20,887 bases of DNA, taken from NCBI GenBank assembly GCA_016196415.1, contig JACPXS010000094.1, positions 1 to 20,887 of the forward strand, in the 5' to 3' direction. The DNA is from Candidatus Omnitrophota bacterium. GTDB taxonomy: Bacteria > Omnitrophota > Koll11 > Aquiviventales > Aquiviventaceae. The notes under the pieces are model-generated. The model ran no database searches, had not been told where the DNA came from, and was given only the letters and a program-made list of their open reading frames with translations. Shown here piece after piece: positions 7,822 to 14,047 of the stretch; within the stretch, counting starts at the first letter, position 1; the number at the start of each line of letters is the position of its first letter. A program made the translations under genes and the position numbers.

Positions 7822-8929
7822 TCAACGCTTCTTCCCCACTGAGTACCCGCATTTGAATTCCCAAGATCCAGAGAGGGATTAGGGGGACCCGCTGATCTTG
7901 CACGACCGAGCGCAAGCGAACCCAATCCTTCTCCGTGGTCACCACCCCATCCGGACGGCTCATCTTTGCCTGGCGGAGGATGGCGAGCCAGTCCGACGCG
8001 CGGTACGCATGATGATCCGGAAAGATCCGATGCCACAGCACGGTGGCGTGAAGCTGCCGCAGCGTGGCCTCAAACCCTGCCGGATCGCCGATGGATGAGA
8101 CCAGCCCAAGACGCAATCCACCGAGCCGCGCCGGCTCATCCTGGAGGCCTGTCGCGGAATCGATCAGGCTGGACGGCGCGTGAAGCGCGGTCACGAACGC
8201 GGCGTCCGGCGCAAGCCCGCGCAGCCGTTCCTCGAGCGCGCCGAGCGTGGCGAAGGCTTCGTCGGCTTTGGTGATCATCACCACGTGCGCTCGCGCAAGC
8301 GAGGTGATGGGCTCGCGCATCGGGCCGCGCGGCAGCATCGGCCAGCCCCCCAAGGGCATCCGCGCATGCACCAGCACGATGTCGCAGTCGCGCTGCAGAC
8401 GCCGGTGCTGAAACCCGTCATCCACCACCACGACCTCCGCTCCGAACTGCTCGCACGCCAGCCGGCCGATGCGCGCTCGTCGCGGCCCAACCATCACAGG
8501 AACGCCGTCGAGATGGGCGGCCAGCAGTTGGGGCTCATCCGCGATCCCGTCCCACGCCGGCCGCTCCTCCCCATCGACCACGAGGCGCCCCTGGTCTGCG
8601 CGGAGCCAGTAGTCATGCCGCGAGACCCCATATCCCCTCGACAGAATCGCCACGCGCCTGCCCATCGCGGTCAATTTCTTGGCGAGCAGCTCAACGCAGG
8701 CGGTCTTTCCGGTCCCGCCGACCGTGAGATTGCCCACACTCACCACTCCACACGCCAACCGCGCCGGCATGATCCAACGCCGATCGTACGCCGTGTTGCG
8801 CAGGGCAACGGCCGCGCGGTAGGCAACCGAACCGGTCTGAAGCGCGCGACAGGCGAGAGCGTCCGAGAAGGTCTGTGGATGGCTCTGTGTGGCGAGACGC
8901 CACCAGGCGTCGTGGAGGAACTGCCACAT
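7790..8929 (-). CDS. lpxK: Tetraacyldisaccharide 4'-kinase
   Basis: LpxK phosphorylates the 4' position of the lipid A disaccharide at the inner membrane, before Kdo and late acyl transfer. The 379-residue protein is near the usual family length. It has the Walker A segment SVGNLTVGGTGKT (64-76), the LpxK signature DDGFQHR (170-176), and VVTTEKDWVRL (329-339). The hydrophobic/amphipathic N-terminus fits membrane association. A strong promoter lies so close upstream that the predicted transcript start is only a few bases from the ATG; either the mRNA is leaderless or a later start is used, but the N-terminal helix expected for LpxK argues for 8929. Its 3' end overlaps the acyltransferase fusion, a natural operon partner. 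Confidence 0.95.
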   Translation of the reverse strand: MWQFLHDAWWRLATQSHPQTFSDALACRALQTGSVAYRAAVALRNTAYDRRWIMPARLACGVVSVGNLTVGGTGKTACVELLAKKLTAMGRRVAILSRGYGVSRHDYWLRADQGRLVVDGEERPAWDGIADEPQLLAAHLDGVPVMVGPRRARIGRLACEQFGAEVVVVDDGFQHRRLQRDCDIVLVHARMPLGGWPMLPRGPMREPITSLARAHVVMITKADEAFATLGALEERLRGLAPDAAFVTALHAPSSLIDSATGLQDEPARLGGLRLGLVSSIGDPAGFEATLRQLHATVLWHRIFPDHHAYRASDWLAILRQAKMSRPDGVVTTEKDWVRLRSVVQDQRVPLIPLWILGIQMRVLSGEEALNARLAGVRAC

Positions 8930-8937
8930 AACAACCT

Positions 8938-8967
8938 ATTGTACGTCGGGCAGGAGGGGTGTGTCAA
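8938..8967 (-). promoter_or_regulatory. Predicted sigma70-type promoter of lpxK
   Basis: On the minus strand a perfect -35 TTGACA (8962-8967), an 18-bp spacer and a -10 TACAAT (8938-8943, 5 of 6) precede lpxK. The -10 ends only 8 nt before the ATG at 8929. The left target duplication of a miniature element begins 7 bp upstream of the -35. Confidence 0.75.
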
Positions 8968-8982
8968 AGATGATGGGACGAC

Positions 8983-9120
8983 GGTAGTGCCTCATTTTGA
9001 CGCGACACCGCAGAATCGCGGAGAAGGCGCGGAAACGCAGAAGGGGCTGGCGTTCAAGAACCTCCGCGTTTCAGAGGGCTTCCGCGTTTCCGCGGTGTAA
9101 AAGCAAATGAAGTCACTACC
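8983..9120. mobile_element. Miniature inverted-repeat element (MITE) with 8-bp target duplication
   Basis: The 138-bp segment begins GGTAGTGCCTCATTTTGAC and ends with the related inverted sequence CTTCATTTGC/GTAGTGA read on the other strand, finishing CACTACC. The arms extend inward through ACACCGC...GCGGTGT to form a near-complete fold-back (9005-9042 against 9061-9098). It is bounded by perfect direct repeats GGGACGAC at 8975-8982 and 9121-9128, the mark of transposition. It has no transposase and no credible ORF, so it needs one supplied in trans. It lies between the end of the PsbP-like gene and the lpxK promoter and could also act as a fold-back in the 3' UTR of the former. Confidence 0.87.
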
Positions 9121-9167
9121 GGGACGACGCTTGTCTGACGACGCTGGGGTTGCGCGGGAGCGCGTTC

Positions 9168-9357
9168 GCGTGTTGGCGCATTCAACGCGCAAACGCGCAA
9201 CGGGAATAGTGACGTCGTGGAGCCCCACGGCGTGACAGCCGTGGCACCTCTCCGAACCTTCGGAGCGCGACACCCGCCGAAGCGCGGAGGTGTGCGGCTT
9301 CGCCAAGGCCTCGCAGGGCACCCTCCTCGCATGCATCCACGGGCTGACCGCCCGTGG
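9168..9357. other. Hairpin-rich intergenic segment, possible structured RNA or repeat cluster
   Basis: Four to five stem-loops follow one another: 9168-9179 with 9187-9198 (12-bp arms, two mismatches), CCACGGC/GCCGTGG (9225-9231, 9238-9244), CTCCGAA/TTCGGAG with a 2-nt loop (9250-9256, 9259-9265), an enclosing CACCTC/GAGGTG (9245-9250, 9287-9292) and CCACGGGC/GCCCGTGG (9337-9344, 9350-9357). It lies downstream of the PsbP-like gene and upstream of the MITE. Short open frames here are not convincing as proteins. No T-tract marks a terminator. Confidence 0.45.
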
Positions 9358-9398
9358 CTTTCTGCGAAGGGGGGTCAAACGTCAATGGGCGGACGGGA

Positions 9399-10094
9399 TC
9401 ACGGATTCAGAGTGAACGTGTCCAGGAGGTGGGCAAAGACGTTGTGGTAGGTGGCGTACTGATTCACATCGGCCGTATAGCTGAGCTCGTAGAGGGCGCC
9501 GCGGAATGCGAATTGAACGAGTCGCGTCTGCATGGATGTGGGTTTTGGTTCAACGCTGTGGGGCGGCAGAGGCACGACGTATGAGAACTCGGACTGCCGT
9601 GCGGCCACACCGCTCACCGACGATGCGCCTTCACCGAGGAGCTGAAAGTCGTGGTTGGCCGCATACTGCGTGCGGCGAGTTTCGACGAGTGCTTGGAAAT
9701 CGTCATACAGCCCCCCCTCGGCTGTTGTTGAGAGTTTGCGAACGACCATTGACACGTTGAGGGTATTTTTCGCATTGCGCGGTCCCAGAATGACGACCTG
9801 CCAATACGGCTGCTCTCGCCCCTCTTCAGCGCCTACCGCCCAGTTCTGGGGATATTCAAAGGCGACGTCGAGCCTCCCGTGCTGGCCCCGGTAGACCGTC
9901 CAGGATCCGACGCCGCTCACCTGGACGGGAGGAGGCACGTGCTCAGCATCTGTCGTCATCGGCTTGACCGCCTGGGGGGATTCCGCCGCTGATCCCGAAC
10001 GCAGAGACCCAGCATCCACCGCCTCTGCCAGCACCCCCACCATCAGGATAGCAGGGATCGCGTATCGTGTCGCGTTCTCGCGCCTCAATGCCAT
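9399..10094 (-). CDS. Exported protein with a PsbP-like C-terminal domain
   Basis: The chosen ATG at 10094 gives 231 residues. It begins MALRRENATRYAIPAILMVG, a basic start then hydrophobic core, followed by a small-residue region, so it is probably secreted or periplasmic; no lipobox Cys is present. A longer reading to 10238 would overlap the upstream gene and put 48 unlikely residues before the signal; GGAGCG lies about 12 nt before the 10094 ATG. The rest (about 75-231) has FEYPQNWAV early, a central VETRRTQYAAN helix, GVAARQSEFSY and a final YNVFAHLL-like helix (YHNVFAHLLDTFTL), the layout of PsbP/LpqN-like alpha-beta domains. It directly follows the prepilin-HExxH gene (25-bp gap), so the two are probably one operon. 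The fold is suggested by pattern only and the function is unknown. Confidence 0.72.
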   Translation of the reverse strand: MALRRENATRYAIPAILMVGVLAEAVDAGSLRSGSAAESPQAVKPMTTDAEHVPPPVQVSGVGSWTVYRGQHGRLDVAFEYPQNWAVGAEEGREQPYWQVVILGPRNAKNTLNVSMVVRKLSTTAEGGLYDDFQALVETRRTQYAANHDFQLLGEGASSVSGVAARQSEFSYVVPLPPHSVEPKPTSMQTRLVQFAFRGALYELSYTADVNQYATYHNVFAHLLDTFTLNP

Positions 10095-10119
10095 GAGCTC
10101 ATGCGCTCCGCATCGTTGC

Positions 10120-11274
10120 TCACCACCATTGCGTGTGAGGGGTGATGCCGCGTGTGGAAGCAATGTAGGCGTTGTGAGCGGCCACATCCACCCTCCCACC
10201 CACCATGAAGGTATTCGCCCGGAAGTCCCAGTCGCCATGCTGTGCCGCGGAGGTAATCACGCCACCGGCATCTCGACGAAGCTCATCCCACACGAGCGTT
10301 TCCTTCACGTACGCCGGGCCTTCAATATCTTCAAGCCAGAACACCGGGCTTCTCTGCTGGACTTTTTCGATCGTCAACTGCGTGACATGATGCGCCTCAT
10401 GCGCTAAGACCGCGGCGATCTCCATGGCAGGCCAACCCCCCATTGGCATCGCTTCATTTAAATGAATCACCGTGGCATCGTCCAGAGAGACAAACCCCCC
10501 GACATCCGGAGAAGACATCGCTTCAAAGACGAGGCGAACCTGATCCAGGATCAGGAAGTCGGCGAGCTTCCTGGCAAGGCTTCCGAGTCCCTCATAAAAC
10601 AGCTGATTAAACGCATCGCGCAATACGGCGGCAAAAGGCTGGGAGGGGATGTTAGGCTCGGTCGCGTCTGGATGCGGGGTCGGCAGAATCGGATCCGGCG
10701 GTTTCGGAAAGGGCGCAGGGGGTGGTTCAGCACCACCGCCGCCGCCCCTGCCGCCGCCGCCGCCGCCGCCAGGCGATAGAGGACCGCCGACACCCCCGCC
10801 ACCAACACCTCCGCCGCCGCCACCGATTCCGCTTCCGCCCTCACCCTGCCCTCCTTGACTTCCAGAGGGCTTCCGTGGCGGGACCGGTGAGTTGGGACCG
10901 AGGGTGATGCGCTTCCTTCGCTCATTCTCATCGTCCTTCTCGGCAGGGCTTGTCGGCTCGCCTTGTTCGCGTTCACCAGCCCACGGTGGAAGCTCAGGCT
11001 GAACACGGCTCAACACCGTGTTGGCTTCTTCCGACTTCTCGGCACTCTGAACGAAGAAATCGTGGATCGCGTCAGAGAGCGGTCTCGAAACAACGAGGAG
11101 GGCGGCGAGGACGCCGATCAAAATCAAGAACTCAAGAATGCCCTGTCCGGTTTCACGTTGCGGGGTAGCGCCACGCCTGCGCTGGGGGGCGGCAGGGGAG
11201 CGTCTCCTGGGGAGCGAACGGACCGACTCCCTGCTACGTGCCGTTTTTGTCCCCGCCGCTGCGCAATTCAGCAT
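10120..11274 (-). CDS. Prepilin-like protein with Gly-rich linker and HExxH domain
   Basis: The 384-residue protein has three parts. After a long basic leader (1-43) comes TG/QGILEFLILIGVLAALLVV: a Gly43 cleavage site with Glu at +5 and Phe at +6, as in Flp/TadE-type prepilins cut by a prepilin peptidase, leading into one membrane helix. Residues about 95-210 are charged then extremely Gly- and Pro-rich (about 140-200). The C-terminal domain (211-384) contains LAHEAHHVTQ, an HExxH zinc motif (H292, E293, H296), with candidate third-ligand glutamates at 325 and 331. It may therefore be a membrane-anchored, externally displayed metallohydrolase, or a pseudoenzyme. A good promoter lies just upstream. 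I know no named family with this layout. It forms an operon with the exported PsbP-like gene. Confidence 0.78.
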   Translation of the reverse strand: MLNCAAAGTKTARSRESVRSLPRRRSPAAPQRRRGATPQRETGQGILEFLILIGVLAALLVVSRPLSDAIHDFFVQSAEKSEEANTVLSRVQPELPPWAGEREQGEPTSPAEKDDENERRKRITLGPNSPVPPRKPSGSQGGQGEGGSGIGGGGGGVGGGGVGGPLSPGGGGGGGRGGGGGAEPPPAPFPKPPDPILPTPHPDATEPNIPSQPFAAVLRDAFNQLFYEGLGSLARKLADFLILDQVRLVFEAMSSPDVGGFVSLDDATVIHLNEAMPMGGWPAMEIAAVLAHEAHHVTQLTIEKVQQRSPVFWLEDIEGPAYVKETLVWDELRRDAGGVITSAAQHGDWDFRANTFMVGGRVDVAAHNAYIASTRGITPHTQWW

Positions 11275-11309
11275 GGCTCACCGTTGTCGGAGGTCCTCTT
11301 CGTATAGCG

Positions 11310-11338
11310 AGTATACATGAGTGGGCATATCGCGACAA
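11310..11338 (-). promoter_or_regulatory. Predicted sigma70-type promoter of the prepilin-HExxH gene
   Basis: On the minus strand -35 TTGTCG (11333-11338, 4 of 6), a 17-bp spacer and -10 TATACT (11310-11315, 5 of 6) lie about 35 bp before the ATG at 11274. A short GTATA/TATAC inverted repeat overlaps the -10. A MITE target duplication begins 7 bp upstream of the -35. Confidence 0.68.
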
Positions 11339-11353
11339 GAAAGCCCGGGAGCG

Positions 11354-11486
11354 GGTGGTGCCTTAATTTACCGAGGCCTGCCGCTGCGCCACCCGCGTCC
11401 CTCCTCGCCCAGCGACTATCGCGCTGGTGCTGCGGGCGGCCGAAGGGGACCCGGCTCCGCGGCACCAGGCAAATTAAGGCACCACC
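11354..11486. mobile_element. MITE with perfect 16-bp terminal repeats and 8-bp target duplication
   Basis: The element is 133 bp with terminal repeats GGTGGTGCCTTAATTT (11354-11369) and the exact reverse complement (11471-11486). The inside continues as nested complementary arms to a central hairpin CCAGCG/CGCTGG (11409-11414, 11422-11427), so the whole folds back on itself. CGGGAGCG flanks it at 11346-11353 and 11487-11494. Its ends match those of the 8983-9120 element at 15 of the first 19 positions, so one transposase family probably moves both. No coding capacity is credible. Confidence 0.87.
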
Positions 11487-11494
11487 CGGGAGCG

Positions 11495-11633
11495 GGCACT
11501 TCATTTGACTTCACACCGCAGAAACGCAGAATTCTGCAGAAGCGAAGAACTGATGTTGGACCAACCCCTTCTACGACGCTGCGCTGCTCTGTGCTGTTGC
11601 GGTGTCACGTCACACTGATGCACTCCCCCGGCC
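11495..11633. mobile_element. Degenerate MITE related to the 8983-9120 element
   Basis: This segment starts GGCACTTCATTTGACTTCAC and contains ACACCGCAGAAACGCAGAA like the 8983-9120 element; its right arm, read on the other strand, gives AGTGCATCAGTGTGACGTG then ACACCGC. It abuts the 11354-11486 element, sharing CGGGAGCG (11487-11494), and a third CGGGAGCG lies at 11634-11641. The ends are worn and the interior arms pair less well than in the other copy. It lies just downstream of waaA. Confidence 0.68.
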
Positions 11634-11665
11634 CGGGAGCGCGCTAGCCACCCAGGCACACGAGC

Positions 11666-12943
11666 TCACGACCGCAAGAGGGGGCGGAGGGCGTTGAACG
11701 TGCGCCCAGTCGCCCCTCGAGCACGCTCGGTGAGCGCCAGTGCGCGACGCCCCATGGCGGTCGCTTCCGCCGGCTTGGCGAGGAGCTCCTGAAGCACTCG
11801 TGTTAAGTCTCCGTCATTGGCCACTGGTCGCGCCGCCTGGTGCGCCGTCAGCTGTTGGACGATCTCGGAAAAATTGTGCATCGAGGGGCCGAAGATGACG
11901 GGTTTCCCGAGGCTTGCCGCCTCCAAGGGATTTTGTCCCCCGTGCGGGATGAGGCTGCCGCCGACAAACACGACCGACGCAAGCCCGTAATAATCCGGCA
12001 ACTGTCCGAAGGTATCCACCACGCCGACATCCCACGCCGCAGCACCGGCGCCTTGGGAGACGCGAACCGGCCTCAACCCTGCCTGGCGAATCAGCCCTTC
12101 CACTTCCGAGAGCCGCTCAAGATGCCGAGGCGCCAGGATCAGACGAGCGCTCGGATGGGAGGCGCGAGCAGCGCAAAATGCCCGGAGCACCGCCGCCTCT
12201 TCCCCCCGATGGGTGCTCCCCGCCACGATGAGCGATTGCCCGTCAGAAAGCCCAAGACGCCCGGCGGCCTGCTGAAGCGTCTCGCGGTTGGGACGCGCGC
12301 CGAGGCTGGCATCCCATTTCAGGCTGCCGACCACCCGGATCTTGTGCGCGGGGACCCCGAGTTGCCGCAGGCGATCCGCGTCGGCGTGCGTCTGCATCAC
12401 AAAGAGGTCGATGGGCGTGGAGAGCTTGCCAATCCACGGCGCGATCCAGCGATACCGCGTAAACGTGCGGGCAGACATCCGCCCATTGAGCAGCGCAATA
12501 GGAACCCCCCGGGCCTTGGCCAGGTGAATCGTCATCGGCCAGAGCTCCGATTCCATGAGCAGGAGGAGACGGGGGCGGAGCATCTTGAGCGCGTTGGCCA
12601 CGCACCATCGCAGGTCCAACGGGAAGAAGACCACAATCGCCTGCGCGGCATTGCGCTTCACGGCCACCTCGTATCCTCCCGGCGTGATCGTCGAGAGGAC
12701 AATTGGATCCGCCGGATAAGCTTGCCGAATGGCCTGCAGAACCGGTTGGACGGCCAGGATCTCGCCGACGCTGACCGCATGGACCCAGATGGCCGGCCTG
12801 CCGCCCAGGCGACTGCGAAGGGCCTCCGGGTACTTGCCCAATCGCATCGTCCAGCCGGAATGCGGCAGTCGCCTGCGCCACAGCGCGCTCGGAAGATATA
12901 GACACCATCCCACTACAAAGAGGATCTCGTAGAGCATCCACAT
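11666..12943 (-). CDS. waaA: 3-deoxy-D-manno-octulosonic acid (Kdo) transferase
   Basis: WaaA (KdtA) transfers Kdo from CMP-Kdo to lipid IVA at the cytoplasmic side of the inner membrane, the first step of core assembly. The 425-residue length is normal. An N-terminal membrane anchor (MLYEILFVVGWCLYLPSAL) precedes WVHAVSVGE, whose Glu61 matches the catalytic base. MESELWPM, LLNGRMSARTFTRYRW, the donor-side GSLKWD, AGSTHRGEE, FVGGSLIPHGGQNPLE and GPSMHNFSE are all strong family motifs. The frame could begin at TTG 12955; ATG 12943 or 12937 is more likely. It follows the xer recombinase by about 15 bp. Whether one or two Kdo units are added cannot be told. Confidence 0.95.
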   Translation of the reverse strand: MWMLYEILFVVGWCLYLPSALWRRRLPHSGWTMRLGKYPEALRSRLGGRPAIWVHAVSVGEILAVQPVLQAIRQAYPADPIVLSTITPGGYEVAVKRNAAQAIVVFFPLDLRWCVANALKMLRPRLLLLMESELWPMTIHLAKARGVPIALLNGRMSARTFTRYRWIAPWIGKLSTPIDLFVMQTHADADRLRQLGVPAHKIRVVGSLKWDASLGARPNRETLQQAAGRLGLSDGQSLIVAGSTHRGEEAAVLRAFCAARASHPSARLILAPRHLERLSEVEGLIRQAGLRPVRVSQGAGAAAWDVGVVDTFGQLPDYYGLASVVFVGGSLIPHGGQNPLEAASLGKPVIFGPSMHNFSEIVQQLTAHQAARPVANDGDLTRVLQELLAKPAEATAMGRRALALTERARGATGRTFNALRPLLRS

Positions 12944-12958
12944 CGAGGCTACCAATCG

Positions 12959-13843
12959 TTAGGCTCGCGGATGCGCCTGGTCATAGATTTTTTTGAGCCG
13001 CTGGGGCGTAACGTGTGTGTAGATCTGCGTCGTGGAGAGGCTTGCGTGACCCAACAGTTCCTGCACGCTGCGCAGATCCGCTCCTCGATCCAGCAAGTGG
13101 GTCGCGAAACTGTGGCGCAGGCTGTGCGGGCTGATCGAGGGGGAAAGCTGGGCCAGCCGCACGTAGCGCACCAGCAATCGATCCACCTGGCGAACCGTCA
13201 GCCGGGTGAGTTTCTGGCTGACGAACAACGCGTAGGGCGTGCGCAATGTCTTGGGCCGCTTCGCCAGGTAGGCGCGGATCACCTGCAACGCGGTCTCCCC
13301 GATGGGACAGAGCCGTTCCTTCTTCCCCTTTCCGCGCACGAGGACCGTCCCGGAAATCTCATCGAGATCCTCCAGGTTCAACCCGGCGAGCTCGGAGACC
13401 CGCACGCCGGTGGAGTACAGCGTTTCGAGGACCGCCCGGTCCCGCGCGCCTTGACACTTGGCCGTGGGGGGGGTATTCAGCAGCCGACGCATTTGCTCCT
13501 CATCGAGGAATGCGGGAAGCCGCTTCTCTAACCGGGGACTCGGGATGGCCGCTGCCGGATTGTGCAGCAGCCGCCCTTCGCGGCAGAGGAAGCGAAAGAA
13601 ACTCCGCACGCACGAGAGCTTGCGAGCGATGGTCCGCTTGGCGAAGCGCTGGGTGCTTAAGTGCACGACGAATCGCCGAATCTCAAGCGGCGTCACCCGA
13701 CTGATTGCGCGGCTGCCCAGAAACCGGAAGAACTGGCTCAGGTCGTGGGCGTAATTGCTGCAGGTGTACTCGGAGGCATTGCGCTCGGCGAGGAGGTAGC
13801 GGAGGAATCGGTCCACCGGGGCGCGTGCGACGACCTTAGGCAT
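12959..13843 (-). CDS. xerD: Tyrosine recombinase, XerC/XerD type
   Basis: The 294-residue protein is the normal length of a Xer recombinase, which resolves chromosome dimers at dif during division. The N-terminal SAM-like core-binding domain (about 5-95) is followed by the catalytic domain with all expected residues: R148 in TGVRVSEL, the beta-hairpin lysine in RGKGKKER (170-177), H240 and R243 in HSLRHSFATHLLDRG, H266 in LLGHASLSTTQIYTH and the nucleophile Y275. The frame extends to a GTG at 13873, but ATG 13843 fits family N-termini better. XerC and XerD cannot be separated here, so the symbol is approximate. Upstream lie two stem-loops of unknown role. The gene stands within a housekeeping run (topA, dprA), not in a mobile island, so a phage integrase is less likely. 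Confidence 0.9.
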   Translation of the reverse strand: MPKVVARAPVDRFLRYLLAERNASEYTCSNYAHDLSQFFRFLGSRAISRVTPLEIRRFVVHLSTQRFAKRTIARKLSCVRSFFRFLCREGRLLHNPAAAIPSPRLEKRLPAFLDEEQMRRLLNTPPTAKCQGARDRAVLETLYSTGVRVSELAGLNLEDLDEISGTVLVRGKGKKERLCPIGETALQVIRAYLAKRPKTLRTPYALFVSQKLTRLTVRQVDRLLVRYVRLAQLSPSISPHSLRHSFATHLLDRGADLRSVQELLGHASLSTTQIYTHVTPQRLKKIYDQAHPRA

Positions 13844-13911
13844 GCGCTTCAGTAGGCAGCCTGCGGTCGGCACTCGGCAGAAGGCTGATCGGCGGGCTAG
13901 TGCTTCGACCA

Positions 13912-13941
13912 GATTGAAATGCTCGGTTGATCATTTCAATC
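13912..13941. other. Perfect 10-bp stem-loop upstream of the xer recombinase
   Basis: GATTGAAATG (13912-13921) and CATTTCAATC (13932-13941) are exact reverse complements around a 10-nt loop. It lies about 70 bp upstream of the recombinase start and 106 bp downstream of the topA stop. No T-tract follows on the minus strand. It could be an operator, an mRNA leader structure or a recombination site. Confidence 0.5.
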
Positions 13942-13951
13942 CTGCTCAGCA

Positions 13952-13995
13952 CTCGTGGTGAACCATCCATCAACACAACGTTGTCGAACCACGAG
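13952..13995. other. Second inverted repeat in the topA-xer gap
   Basis: CTCGTGGT (13952-13959) pairs with ACCACGAG (13988-13995), and a perfect 10-bp palindrome ACAACGTTGT (13975-13984) sits inside. With the neighbouring 10-bp stem-loop it fills much of this 204-bp gap, in which I see no gene. Confidence 0.42.
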
Positions 13996-14047
13996 CGAGC
14001 CACAACCCCAGGACGGTCTTCACCGCTTTCTACCTACCGCCAACTGC

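Noticed and set aside
10730..10860. CRISPR-like array suggested by the regular CCG-rich tract
   Set aside because: It is a triplet repeat coding for glycine, with no repeat-spacer alternation.
8983..11633. Reading the fold-back elements as REP sequences of the RAYT type
   Set aside because: REP sequences lack target duplications; these have perfect 8-bp flanking repeats and long terminal repeats.
11300..11640. Small proteins encoded inside the tandem MITE region
   Set aside because: Several short frames appear on both strands only because the DNA is palindromic; none has a ribosome site or protein-like composition.
11624..11641. Intrinsic terminator for waaA formed by CTCCC/GGGAG
   Set aside because: The short hairpin is not followed by a T-tract on the minus strand and is better explained as the end of the degenerate MITE.
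11840..12901. A 353-codon + strand open frame opposite waaA
   Set aside because: waaA has every family motif on the other strand; this frame has none.
12959..13843. Phage or island integrase
   Set aside because: Length, motif spacing and housekeeping neighbours fit a chromosomal Xer recombinase, and no tRNA or attachment repeat was seen.
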